In this document: positions 16,689 to 25,193 of the stretch, in pieces
Layout of the letters: each line of letters begins with the position of its first letter
Numbering within the stretch: the stretch's first letter is position 1
Assembly: GCF_900172315.1 (NCBI RefSeq)
Contig: NZ_FWFV01000005.1
Coordinates: forward strand, 1-64,000
Source of the DNA: Palleronia marisminoris
GTDB lineage: Bacteria > Pseudomonadota > Alphaproteobacteria > Rhodobacterales > Rhodobacteraceae
DNA: 64,000 bases
Reading direction: 5' to 3'
Made by a program: the position numbers and the translations under genes
The notes under the pieces: generated by a model
The model's input: only the letters and a program-made list of their open reading frames with translations
Databases searched by the model: none
Told to the model about the DNA's origin: nothing

Positions 16689-18968
16689 TCAGCTATAGGT
16701 GGCGACGTCGGCGCCTGCCAAGGCGGCGATGTTCAGCAGGCCCCGGGACGTCACGCCCGGGGTCACGATGTGGGCGCGGTTGCCCATGCCCATCAGGATC
16801 GGACCGACCTCAAGGCCCCCCGCCGCGCTTTTCAGCAGGTTGCGGGCGGCGCCGGCCGCATCGGTATCCGCGTAGATCAGTACGTTGGCCCGCCCTTCCA
16901 GCCGGTTGCCCGGCAAGAGCCGTTTGCGGAGATCCGGGTCGAGCGCCGCGTCGGTGTGCATCTCACCTTCATACTGAAAATCGCGCGGCGCACTGTCCAG
17001 GATCCCGAGAGCGCCACGCATGAGGCGCCCCGACCGGCTGTCCAGATTGCCGAATTGCGAGCCCGAGCACAGGGCGATCTTCGGCTCCAGTCCGAAGCGG
17101 CGGACATGCCGGGCGGCGGCGACAACTGTCCTGGCCAGCGTCTCGGGCGCCTGGTCGATGTTCACGTGTGTGTCCGCCACGAAGAGCGGACCGTCGTCGA
17201 GGATCACCAAGGATAGTGCGCCCGCCGGGGTCAGACTTGGCGTCGACAGCATCTGCGTGACGTAGTTCAGATGCCACTGGTACTGCCCGAAGGTGCCGCA
17301 AATCATGCTGTCCGCATCGCCGCGATGCACCATGGTCGCGGCGATTGCGGTGGTATTCGTGCGCATGATCGCCTTCGCCAGATCTGGCGTCACGCCATGG
17401 CGCCGCATGACCTTGTGGTAGGTCTGCCAGTACTCGCGGTAGCGCTCGTCATTCTCGGGATTCACGGTCTCGAAGTCTTGGCCGACGACGATCGACAGGC
17501 CGGCCCGGTCGATCCGCTGCGCGATGATGTTGGGGCGACCCACGAGTACGGCTCGGTCGGTGCTGTCCTCGCTCATTGCCTGCACGGCGCGCAGCACGCG
17601 GTCATCCTCTCCCTCGGCGAAGACGATGCGACGGCAGGACTCGCGAGCGGCTGCAAAGACGCCGCGCATGATCATCGAAGACTTGAAGACCTCGGCTTCA
17701 AGGGCCTGCCGGTAGTCCTCCAGGATCAAGACACGTCGGGCGACGCCGGACTCGATGGCCGCTCGCGCCACGGCTACCGCTACCGTGGGCAGCAAGCGCG
17801 GGTCGAAGGGCTTGGGGATCAGATAGTCCCGGCCGAAGGTCAGGCGTTCGCCCTCGTAGGCCACACCGACTTCGGCAGAGGTCGTCTGGCGGGCCAGCGA
17901 CGCGATGGCATCGACGCACGCGAGCTTCATGGCGTCGTTGATCTCGGTCGCCTCGACGTCCAGGGCGCCGCGGAAGATGAACGGAAAGCAGAGCACGTTA
18001 TTGACCTGATTGGGGTAATCGCTGCGCCCGGTGGCGATCATTGCGCCGGGCGACGCCTCGCGCGCTTCCTCGGGCATGATCTCCGGGACAGGATTGGCCA
18101 GGGCGAAGATGATCGGATTCCCGGCCATCTCGCGAACGTTGTCTGCGGGCAGCGCTCCGGGACCGGAGAGTCCGAGGAACATGTCCGCCCCCCTCATGGC
18201 CTGGTCGATGGTGATGCCTTCGGCAGCCGTGGCGAATACCATCTGCTCGGCGGCCAGATCCTCGCGCGCGGCATGCAGCACACCGGAACGGTCGAAGACG
18301 GTGATGTTTTCGAGCGGCACACCCATCTTGTGCAGCATGGCCAGGCAGGCCACTCCCGCCGCGCCCGCACCGAGGCCGACGATGCGAATGTCCTGCGGCC
18401 GCTTGCCGGCAATACGCAGCGCGTTTCGTGCCGCGGCTGCGACCACGATGGCGGTGCCGTGCTGGTCGTCGTGGAAGACCGGGATGCCCATCCGCCCGCG
18501 GCAGATGCGCTCGACCGTGAAGCAGTCGGGCGCCTTGATGTCCTCGAGGTTCACCGCGCCGAAGGTCGGTTCCAACCTGCAGACAAGGTCGGCCAGCGCC
18601 TCGGGGTCGGATTCGTCCACCTCGATGTCGAAGCAGTCGATCCCGGCGAACTTCTTGAACAGGACGGCCTTGCCCTCCATCACCGGCTTGGACGCCAGCG
18701 CGCCGATGTTGCCCAGCCCCAGCACCGCCGTCCCGTTCGAGATCACCGCGACGAGGTTGCGCTTGGCGGTGTAGCGGGTGGCCAGCGCCGGGTCCGCCGC
18801 GATCGCGGTGCAGGCCTCGGCCACGCCGGGCGAATAGGCGCGGGAAAGATCACGCGCTGTCTCCATGGGCTTGGTCGGGCGGACCTCCAGCTTTCCGGGG
18901 CGCGGAAACTCATGGTAGTTCAGCGCCGCACGCCGTTCGATGTCCTTCCTTGAAGCGTCGAGAGCCAT
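16689..18968 (-). CDS. maeB: NADP-dependent malic enzyme with phosphotransacetylase-like domain
   Basis: A 759-aa protein. Residues 1-430 are the malic enzyme: YSPGVAE, FGAVNLEDIKAPDCF, PVFHDDQHGTAIVVAAA and the NAD(P)-binding IVGLGAGAAGVACL. The remainder is a phosphate acetyl/butyryltransferase-like domain (RIVFAEGEDDRVLRAVQ) known to be regulatory rather than catalytic in this family. It decarboxylates malate to pyruvate with NADPH formation. In this setting it would draw off C4 acid made from glyoxylate by the bhc cycle. It begins 20 bases after gap, in the same direction as the bhc genes. Confidence 0.95.
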   Translation of the reverse strand: MALDASRKDIERRAALNYHEFPRPGKLEVRPTKPMETARDLSRAYSPGVAEACTAIAADPALATRYTAKRNLVAVISNGTAVLGLGNIGALASKPVMEGKAVLFKKFAGIDCFDIEVDESDPEALADLVCRLEPTFGAVNLEDIKAPDCFTVERICRGRMGIPVFHDDQHGTAIVVAAAARNALRIAGKRPQDIRIVGLGAGAAGVACLAMLHKMGVPLENITVFDRSGVLHAAREDLAAEQMVFATAAEGITIDQAMRGADMFLGLSGPGALPADNVREMAGNPIIFALANPVPEIMPEEAREASPGAMIATGRSDYPNQVNNVLCFPFIFRGALDVEATEINDAMKLACVDAIASLARQTTSAEVGVAYEGERLTFGRDYLIPKPFDPRLLPTVAVAVARAAIESGVARRVLILEDYRQALEAEVFKSSMIMRGVFAAARESCRRIVFAEGEDDRVLRAVQAMSEDSTDRAVLVGRPNIIAQRIDRAGLSIVVGQDFETVNPENDERYREYWQTYHKVMRRHGVTPDLAKAIMRTNTTAIAATMVHRGDADSMICGTFGQYQWHLNYVTQMLSTPSLTPAGALSLVILDDGPLFVADTHVNIDQAPETLARTVVAAARHVRRFGLEPKIALCSGSQFGNLDSRSGRLMRGALGILDSAPRDFQYEGEMHTDAALDPDLRKRLLPGNRLEGRANVLIYADTDAAGAARNLLKSAAGGLEVGPILMGMGNRAHIVTPGVTSRGLLNIAALAGADVATYS

Positions 18969-18988
18969 GGTGTCCTCCTCCTCTCATG

Positions 18989-19993
18989 TCACGCGACCGG
19001 ATCGGAGCGCGCGGCCATCCGCCGCGCCGTCTCGATCATGCGGGCCGAAAAGCCCCACTCGTTGTCGTACCATCCCAGAAGGCGCAGCTGCCGGGAGCCG
19101 ATAGTCATGGTTTCGCGAAGTGCCAGCACCAGCGATTCCGGGCGGGCCCGGAAATCGGTTGAGACGCAGGGGTCATCGGTCAATCCGATCAACGGCGAGT
19201 CCTCGAAGGCTTCGCGGAGGAATTCGATGACGGGCTGCTGTAAATCCTCGCAGGTTTGGATCACTGCGTCGATTGCCGAAACCGACAGGCAGGGCACCCG
19301 CACGGCGGCCATGCTCAAGCGCCCCTGGAATTCCGGCAAGACGCCGATCACCTGCTCGGCGGCGCTTGTCGTGGTCGGGATCATCGATACGGCGGCGGCA
19401 CGGCTGCGTTCCGGCGACAGGCCGGGCGCGTCCACCGTCGGCTGGCTACCGGTGTAGCAGTGGATCGTGGTGACATGCGCCTTCTCGATGCCAAGCCCGA
19501 GGTCGAGCTTCCGCAACAGCGGCGCGATGGCATTCGTGGTGCAGGACGCGTTCGACACGATGCGGGCGGCGCGCAGTTCCTGCTCGTTGACACCCCTCAC
19601 GACGGTCGTCTCGGCGGCGGGGGAGGGACCCGAGACCAGCACCGCCCGTGCGCCCGCGTCCAGTCCGGCCTCGGCGATCGTTTGTGTGAGCGCCCGCCCG
19701 GTGCACTCCAGCACGACGTCGACGCCGGACAGGTCGAGGTCGCGCAGGTCGCGAAGATTGCTGAAGGCGATCCGGTGGTGGTTTAGTTCGATCCAACCCT
19801 TGCCGGCGTCCACCTTCGAGGGAAACGGACCGTAAACGCTGTCGTAGCGCAGCAGGTAGGCGCAGATGTCCAGTGAAGCGATATCGTTGATGCCGACGAT
19901 CTCGAGACCGCTGCCGCCGTACATGATCTGTCGGAACAGGGTTCTTCCGATCCGGCCGAACCCATTGATGAAGACGCGGAACGTGCGGCTCAT
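18989..19993 (-). CDS. gap: Glyceraldehyde-3-phosphate dehydrogenase (type I)
   Basis: A 334-aa protein with the NAD-binding motif INGFGRIGRTLFRQI at the N-terminus, the active-site signature SNASCTTNAIAPLL, the SxTGSQ-like CYTGSQPTVDAPG, and the C-terminal WYDNEWGFSARM. The start at 19993 overlaps the stop of the AmiS gene by 4 bases (ATGA), so it is translationally coupled. It is unlikely to be the only GAPDH of the cell. Its place between AmiS and malic enzyme suggests a role in gluconeogenic flow from C2 units. An erythrose-4-phosphate dehydrogenase activity cannot be excluded. Confidence 0.9.
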   Translation of the reverse strand: MSRTFRVFINGFGRIGRTLFRQIMYGGSGLEIVGINDIASLDICAYLLRYDSVYGPFPSKVDAGKGWIELNHHRIAFSNLRDLRDLDLSGVDVVLECTGRALTQTIAEAGLDAGARAVLVSGPSPAAETTVVRGVNEQELRAARIVSNASCTTNAIAPLLRKLDLGLGIEKAHVTTIHCYTGSQPTVDAPGLSPERSRAAAVSMIPTTTSAAEQVIGVLPEFQGRLSMAAVRVPCLSVSAIDAVIQTCEDLQQPVIEFLREAFEDSPLIGLTDDPCVSTDFRARPESLVLALRETMTIGSRQLRLLGWYDNEWGFSARMIETARRMAARSDPVA

Positions 19994-20502
19994 GAGTGGG
20001 TCCCGTACATCAGGAACAGCGCCGGCAGCCAGGCGGTCAGCACGCCGCTGACCAGCGTCGCCAGCGCGGCCTGTCTGCGAAAGGGTATCTGCATCGCCAT
20101 CGTCAGGAAATACAGGAACCAAAGCGCCGCCCATGCCAGCCAGCACAGGCCCAGCCATGTCTCCATCGGGGTCGAGGCGGCACGCAAGGTCCGAACGGCT
20201 TCGGGCAGGATCGAGAACGCCACGAAGAGCGAGAACCATCCCAGGCCGCGCCCGTCCGAGCCGCTGACCCGGTTGAAGGCCACCCACAGGTAGGTCACGC
20301 TGAAAAGAAGCGTCATGGCGACGGCGCGCACATCGGCCACATCCTGCGCCTGCACCAGCGATACCGCGGCCACGGCGGCGGTGATCGCGGCGGTGGCGCC
20401 ATTCATCAGCACGATCTCGCCATCGTCGATGCGACTGGCCATCCAAAGGCCGTTCAGCACCAGCACGGCACCGACAAACAGCAGTGAAAGGGGCAGCAGC
20501 AT
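19990..20502 (-). CDS. AmiS/UreI family urea/amide channel
   Basis: A 170-aa membrane protein with six predicted helices. The N-terminus LPLSLLFVGAVLVLNGLWM matches the AmiS/UreI family (GLxLLYVGAVLxxNGxxxL), whose members are proton-gated or passive channels for urea and short amides. Since allantoin breakdown releases urea (AllA), a urea channel in the neighbouring run is reasonable: export of surplus urea or uptake as nitrogen source. It overlaps gap by 4 bases and follows bhcD by 89 bases. Confidence 0.85.
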   Translation of the reverse strand: MLLPLSLLFVGAVLVLNGLWMASRIDDGEIVLMNGATAAITAAVAAVSLVQAQDVADVRAVAMTLLFSVTYLWVAFNRVSGSDGRGLGWFSLFVAFSILPEAVRTLRAASTPMETWLGLCWLAWAALWFLYFLTMAMQIPFRRQAALATLVSGVLTAWLPALFLMYGTHS

Positions 20503-20591
20503 GGATTTGGCCTTTGAATGGAGCCATTGAGCGATTTCGATTGCAACGCGTGCGCCGCAACCGGCCAGATTAACGGGCTGTTCGGGCGGCC

Positions 20592-21557
20592 TCAGAAATC
20601 GACCTCGATACTGATGCCTTTTTCGACAGCAAGGTCGACCACCGCCGCGGCGACGGCGAGATCCTGAAGGCCGACACCCGTGCCGTCGAAGAGCGTGATC
20701 TCGTCATCCGAGGTCCTCCCCTCGTGCGAGCCGTTGATCACCCGACCCAACTGGATGATATCCTCGGGTCGCAAACTCAGATCCTGGATGGCGTGCTGTG
20801 CCTCGCCAATACTGATCGACTGGGCGACCTCGTCGGTGAAGACCGTGGCGCGTCCCAGCAAGGCGGTCTCGACCTCTTGCTTGCCCTTGGTGTCGGTGCC
20901 CATGCAGGCGATATGCGTGCCGGGGCTGACGTGGTCGGCCATCAGCGACGGCGCAAAGGCGGAGGTAATCGTGATGATGACATCGGCTTCGGCCATGCCA
21001 GGCAGGTCGACCGCCTCGAAGGGCAGGCCGGCCTCGGTGGCGACCTTCTCGATATTGGGCAGCATCTCCGGGTGATAGTTCCAGCCGATGACCTTTTCGA
21101 AGCGGCGCTGCTCCAGCGCGGCGCGTAGCTGGAACGTCGCCTGGTGCCCGGCGCCGATCATGCCGATGACCTTCGCGTCTTCGCGAGCCAAGTGCTTGAT
21201 CGACACCGAGGACGCGGCAGCAGTGCGCAGCGCGGTCAGCAAGTTCCCACCCACCATGGCCTTGGCCCTGCCGGTGTCCGGATCGAACAGGAAGACGGTG
21301 GACTGGTGGTTGATCAGTTCGTGTTTTTCCAGGTTGTGCGGCCAGTAGCCGCCCGCCTTCAGGCCGAGCGTCAGGCCCGCACGGTCGAAGCCGCCCTTGA
21401 AGCCGTAAAGCGCATCCTCGTGGCCGATGGCCTCGCGCACGACCGGGAAGTTGCGGGCGTCATCCGACGCCATGGCGGCAAAGACCTTTTCCACGGCGTC
21501 GAAGGCAGCTTCACGGGTCATCAGGTTGGCAATCTCGCGCTCGGGCACGATCAACAT
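20592..21557 (-). CDS. bhcD: Iminosuccinate reductase of the beta-hydroxyaspartate cycle
   Basis: A 321-aa protein of the ornithine cyclodeaminase/mu-crystallin superfamily, with Rossmann motif VIGMIGAGHQATFQLRAAL near residues 128-146 and FTDEVAQSISIGEAQ. On its own it would be annotated as ornithine cyclodeaminase. Next to bhcA, bhcB and bhcC in this order it is the fourth bhc enzyme, reducing iminosuccinate to aspartate with NADH. The ATG at 21557 follows GGGGAGAGAGAC. Between bhcC and this gene lies a 110-base spacer with a strong hairpin. Confidence 0.93.
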   Translation of the reverse strand: MLIVPEREIANLMTREAAFDAVEKVFAAMASDDARNFPVVREAIGHEDALYGFKGGFDRAGLTLGLKAGGYWPHNLEKHELINHQSTVFLFDPDTGRAKAMVGGNLLTALRTAAASSVSIKHLAREDAKVIGMIGAGHQATFQLRAALEQRRFEKVIGWNYHPEMLPNIEKVATEAGLPFEAVDLPGMAEADVIITITSAFAPSLMADHVSPGTHIACMGTDTKGKQEVETALLGRATVFTDEVAQSISIGEAQHAIQDLSLRPEDIIQLGRVINGSHEGRTSDDEITLFDGTGVGLQDLAVAAAVVDLAVEKGISIEVDF

Positions 21558-21582
21558 GTCTCTCTCCCCTTGGTGTTTCGTG

Positions 21583-21626
21583 CGCCCGTGTGCCACTGCC
21601 GGGGGGGGCGGCATACACGACGGGCG
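21583..21626 (-). other. Structured spacer between bhcC and bhcD
   Basis: CGCCCGTGT (from 21583) can pair with ACAC-GA-CGGGCG (to 21626), with an inner TGCC/GGCA stem and a run of eight G on the plus strand (21601-21608). It could be an mRNA-processing or stability element that sets the BhcD level. There is no T-run, so simple termination is unlikely. Confidence 0.45.
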
Positions 21627-21667
21627 ACTTCCGGCTCCTCCTGAACCGACCCCCCTGTTCCAGAGCG

Positions 21668-22831
21668 TCAGTAGGCCTTGCCGCGGGCCGATACCGGCCA
21701 CACGCATTCGACCTTGCCGTTCCGAACCCCTACGTACCAGTCATGCACGTTTGCGGTCGGATCGCAGTGGCCGGGCACGAGGCGCAGCTTTTCGTTGACC
21801 TTCAGAACGCCTTCCGGATCGCTGATCACGCCATGCTCGTCCGAGCACTTGATGTATTCGACATCGTCTCGGCCGTAGACGAAGGGCAGCCCGCTATCGA
21901 CGGATTGCGCCTTCAGGCCCGCGTCGCAAATCGCCTTGTCGGCCTTTGCATGGGACATGACCGAGGTCAGGATGAAGAAGGCGTTTTCCCACTCGCCCGC
22001 GTCGATGCGGTTGCCGTCCTTGTCAAGGATCCGGCCGTAATCCGCGTCCATGAAGGCGTAGGAGCCGCACTGAAGCTCGTTGTAGAGACCCGAGTTTGAC
22101 TCGAAGTAGTAGGATCCGGTGCCCCCGCCCGAGACCAGCTCGGTCTCGATGTCCTTGGCCTTCAGCGCCTCGACCGCGTCCTTGACCTGCGCAACGGCGG
22201 CGTCGATCTTGACCTGACGGTCCGTAAAGCTGTCCATGTGCTGCATCGCGCCCTGGTAGGCCTGGATGCCCTTGTAGGTCAGGTTTTCGGCGGCCTGCAC
22301 GGCCTCGACGATCTCGACCACCGCCGGGGTCGTGGTGACACCGCAACGGCCGGCGCCGCAGTCGATCTCCACGAAGACGCCCAGCTCGGTGCCGTGTTTC
22401 TTGGCCGCTGCCGACAGATCGGCCACGTTGGCCACGTCATCGACGCAGACGATGATGTTTGCGCCGTGCTTCGGCAGCTGGGCCAGACGGTCGATCTTGG
22501 CCGGATCGCGGACCTGGTTCGACACCAGCACTTCCTTGATGCCACCGCGCACGAAGACCTCTGCCTCCGACACCTTCTGGCAGCAGACGCCGAGGGCGCC
22601 CCCCATCTCCATCTGCAGCTTCAGGACATCCACCGACTTGTGCATCTTGCCGTGGGCGCGGTGGCGCATGTTGTGCGCCTTGGCGTAGTCGCCCATTTTT
22701 TTGATGTTGCGCTCCAGCGCATCGAGGTCCAGCACCAGGCAAGGGGTCTGGATGTCGGCTTCATCCATGCCGGGCTTCGCCGGAATGTCGTAGCCCACTT
22801 CGTATGCATCGAGGTTGGTCATGTCTTTCAT
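21668..22831 (-). CDS. bhcC: beta-Hydroxyaspartate aldolase (DSD1-type PLP enzyme)
   Basis: A 387-aa PLP enzyme of the D-threonine aldolase/D-serine dehydratase (alanine racemase fold III) family. The N-terminal barrel has IQTPCLVLDLDALERNI and the PLP-lysine segment HGKMHKS (Lys62 expected to hold PLP). The C-terminal metal-binding region includes VPGHCDPTANVHDWYVG, with the conserved HxC pair. It condenses glycine and glyoxylate to (2R,3S)-beta-hydroxyaspartate. The ATG at 22831 is chosen from AAAGGAAACGAGCG; MTNLD three codons later is an alternative. It lies 32 bases after bhcB. Confidence 0.94.
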   Translation of the reverse strand: MKDMTNLDAYEVGYDIPAKPGMDEADIQTPCLVLDLDALERNIKKMGDYAKAHNMRHRAHGKMHKSVDVLKLQMEMGGALGVCCQKVSEAEVFVRGGIKEVLVSNQVRDPAKIDRLAQLPKHGANIIVCVDDVANVADLSAAAKKHGTELGVFVEIDCGAGRCGVTTTPAVVEIVEAVQAAENLTYKGIQAYQGAMQHMDSFTDRQVKIDAAVAQVKDAVEALKAKDIETELVSGGGTGSYYFESNSGLYNELQCGSYAFMDADYGRILDKDGNRIDAGEWENAFFILTSVMSHAKADKAICDAGLKAQSVDSGLPFVYGRDDVEYIKCSDEHGVISDPEGVLKVNEKLRLVPGHCDPTANVHDWYVGVRNGKVECVWPVSARGKAY

Positions 22832-22863
22832 CGCTCGTTTCCTTTGTTCGGTAGGGTGGGGCT

Positions 22864-23832
22864 TCAACCGGCCATCCACGGCAGGCGGTCGAGGTCGACG
22901 TTGCCACCGGTGAGGACGATGCCCACGCGCTTGCCGCGGAAGGGGTCGGGGTTCTTCAGCACGCAGGCCATGGGCACAGCCGAAGACGGCTCCATCACCA
23001 CGCGCAGGTGCTTCCAGACCAGCTTCATCGCATCGACGATTTCCTGCTCCGACGCCGTGTAGATCTCGCTGACGTGGTTCGACACGAAATGCCAGGTCAG
23101 GTCCTTCAGCGGCACCAGCAGCCCGTCGGCGATGGTTTTCGGCGCGTCATCGGCGATGACATGCCCGGCCTTGAAGCTGCGATAGGCGTCGTCGGCCTGC
23201 TCGGGTTCGGCGGCGATGACCTGGCACTCGGGTGCCAGCTTCGAGAGGGTCAGGCAGGTGCCCGAGATCATGCCGCCGCCGCCGATAGGCGCGACCACCA
23301 TGTCCAGCCCGTCGGTCTGCTCGACGAACTCCTTCGAGCAGGTGCCTTGCCCCGCGATGACGCGCGGATCGTTGTAGGGGTGGACGAAGTCGCCCCCGGT
23401 GGCCTTCTGCACCTCGGCAAAGGTCGCCTCGCGGCTCGAGGTCGAGGGGTCGCATTCGGTGATCTGTCCGCCGTAGCGGCGCACGGTGTCCTTCTTCGCC
23501 TGCGGCGCGGTGCGCGGCATGACCACGTTGCAGGGGATGCCGCGACGCATGGCGGCGTAGCTCAGGCAGGACGCGTGGTTGCCGCTGGAATGCGTCGCCA
23601 CGCCCTTCTCGGCTTGTTCGTCGTCGAGGCCGAAGACCGCATTGCAGGCGCCGCGGACCTTGAAAGCACCCGGTTCCTGAAAGTTCTCGCACTTGAAGAA
23701 CAGTTCTGCCCCGGTCACCTCGTTCAGGTAGGCCGATGTCCGCACTTCGGTTCGCCGGATATGGGGCTTGATCCGCTCATGGGCGGCCAGCATGTCCTCG
23801 TAGGTCGGGATATACATGGCGTCGTCCTTCAT
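22864..23832 (-). CDS. bhcB: beta-Hydroxyaspartate dehydratase (threonine dehydratase family)
   Basis: A fold-type II PLP enzyme of about 320 aa. PLP-lysine motif EPGAFKVRGA (Lys58), phosphate-binding SSGNHASCLSYAA, and glycine loop GGGGMISG are all visible. It removes water from beta-hydroxyaspartate to give iminosuccinate. Two starts are possible: ATG 23832 directly after the bhcA stop, or ATG 23817, which has the better ribosome site (AAGGACG) and begins MYIPTYEDML. Alone it would pass as threonine/serine dehydratase; gene order defines the role. Confidence 0.94.
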   Translation of the reverse strand: MKDDAMYIPTYEDMLAAHERIKPHIRRTEVRTSAYLNEVTGAELFFKCENFQEPGAFKVRGACNAVFGLDDEQAEKGVATHSSGNHASCLSYAAMRRGIPCNVVMPRTAPQAKKDTVRRYGGQITECDPSTSSREATFAEVQKATGGDFVHPYNDPRVIAGQGTCSKEFVEQTDGLDMVVAPIGGGGMISGTCLTLSKLAPECQVIAAEPEQADDAYRSFKAGHVIADDAPKTIADGLLVPLKDLTWHFVSNHVSEIYTASEQEIVDAMKLVWKHLRVVMEPSSAVPMACVLKNPDPFRGKRVGIVLTGGNVDLDRLPWMAG

Positions 23833-23833
23833 C

Positions 23834-25024
23834 TCAGGCGGCCGCTTTGTCTGCGTTCAAGCGGTTCCCACGATAGCAGTCCTGAGCAGCGGCGACGCCG
23901 GACCCGAGGGTGATATCCAGTCCCAGATCGGCCATGACCATTTCCGCCGTGGCGATGCCCGACAGCGCCATGACGTCGGTCAGGCTGCCCAGGTGGCCGA
24001 TGCGGAACACCTTTCCCGCGACTTCGCCCAGGCCGGTGCCGAAGGCCACGCCATAGGCGCTGGCGGCGTGGGAAACGATGTCCGTGGCGTTGAAGCCCTC
24101 GGGCGTGCGGATCGCGCTGACCGTGTCCGAGTAGACCTCGGGCGAGACGGCGCATAGCTCGAGCCCCCAGGCACCCACCGCGGCGCGTATGCCCTCGGCG
24201 ATGCGGTGATGGCGGGCAAAGACATTCTCCAGCCCCTCGTCCAGCAGCATCCCGCACGCCTCGTTCAGACCGTTCAGCAGGCCGACGGCAGGCGTGTAGG
24301 GATAGGCGTTGTTGGCATAGCCCTTTGCCATGTCCTTCACGTCGAAGAAGGTGCGGGGCAGGGTCGCGGCCTCGGTCGCCATCATGGCCTTGTCGCTGAA
24401 CGCAGTGATGGCCAGGCCCGGCGCCAGCATGAAACCCTTCTGCGAGCCGGCGACGGCAACGTCGACGCCCCATTCATCGAAACGGAAATCCATCGACGCG
24501 ATGGAACTGACGCCATCCACGAACAGCATGGCGGGATGACCGGCGGCGTCTAGTGCGCGGCGGACGGCGGCGATGTCGGATTTCACGCCGGTTGCGGTCT
24601 CATTGTGCGTGGCTAGAACGACCTTGATCTCATGGTTCTCGTCGGCGGCCAGGATTTCCTCATACCGGTCTGCGGGCACGCCGTGGCCCCAGGGGGTCTC
24701 TATGATTTCTACCTTCAGGCCGTGGCGCTGGCACATGTCGATCCAGCGGTGGGAGAACATGCCGTTGCGGGCTGCAAGCACTTTGTCGCCCGCGGACAGG
24801 CAATTGGTCAGGGCGGCTTCCCAGCCGCCGGTGCCGGTCGACGGAAAGATGAAGACCTGCGCCGAGTTGCTCTTCAGCACCTTGCGCACCCCCTCGCGGG
24901 CCGGGTGCAGGATCTGTCCGAACAGCGGCGAGCGATGGTCGATCGTCGGCATGTCGCACGCCTTGCGCAGGCGCTCGGGAATGTTCGTTGGACCGGGAAT
25001 GAAAACCGGATTCTGAAAGCTCAT
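23834..25024 (-). CDS. bhcA: Aspartate-glyoxylate aminotransferase
   Basis: A 396-aa class V aminotransferase of the serine-glyoxylate/alanine-glyoxylate family. Visible features: N-terminal FIPGPTNIPERLRKA, STGTGGWEAAL, substrate-side FVDGVSSIASMDF, and the PLP-lysine GSQKGFMLAPG (Lys196). In the bhc cycle it transfers the amino group of aspartate to glyoxylate, giving glycine and oxaloacetate. It is first in the bhcABCD run, with a strong ribosome site (GGAAGGAG) and is divergent from bhcR across 169 bases. Confidence 0.95.
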   Translation of the reverse strand: MSFQNPVFIPGPTNIPERLRKACDMPTIDHRSPLFGQILHPAREGVRKVLKSNSAQVFIFPSTGTGGWEAALTNCLSAGDKVLAARNGMFSHRWIDMCQRHGLKVEIIETPWGHGVPADRYEEILAADENHEIKVVLATHNETATGVKSDIAAVRRALDAAGHPAMLFVDGVSSIASMDFRFDEWGVDVAVAGSQKGFMLAPGLAITAFSDKAMMATEAATLPRTFFDVKDMAKGYANNAYPYTPAVGLLNGLNEACGMLLDEGLENVFARHHRIAEGIRAAVGAWGLELCAVSPEVYSDTVSAIRTPEGFNATDIVSHAASAYGVAFGTGLGEVAGKVFRIGHLGSLTDVMALSGIATAEMVMADLGLDITLGSGVAAAQDCYRGNRLNADKAAA

Positions 25025-25193
25025 GGCGCGTCTCCTTCCGTCATTTGAACCACGATAGGAAGCCGGTCAGCTTCGGGCCATTTTTTTGGGCGGTCCTACT
25101 GCGCTGACCAGACAGGGAAATATTCTATTGTTTACAGTGGCTTGTATTTTTCATATGGTGAATGCATCTTTCATTTAATCCCGAAGGCATCTC
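25025..25193. promoter_or_regulatory. bhcA/bhcR divergent promoter
   Basis: A 169-base region, AT-rich between 25110 and 25185. It contains TTCA-N5-TGAA at 25150-25162 and a second TGAA...TTCA arrangement just downstream (25159-25173). These are candidate BhcR sites controlling both the bhc operon and bhcR. The contacts are inferred. Confidence 0.45.

Noticed and set aside
15265..16698. 477-codon open frame on the plus strand, rich in His, Asp, Arg and Gln
   Set aside because: It lies wholly antisense to the NCS2 permease, whose membrane-helix pattern and signature are clear; the His/Asp/Gln-rich translation is what the reverse of hydrophobic codons gives.
17271..18953. 560-codon open frame on the plus strand
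   Set aside because: Antisense to maeB, which is fully supported by motifs; composition is that of a mirror frame and no domain is visible.
20592..21557. Annotation as plain ornithine cyclodeaminase
   Set aside because: Family membership is right, but gene order bhcA-bhcB-bhcC followed by this gene with divergent bhcR defines it as iminosuccinate reductase.
22864..23832. Annotation as threonine dehydratase
   Set aside because: Fold is right, but the bhc context makes beta-hydroxyaspartate dehydratase the better call.
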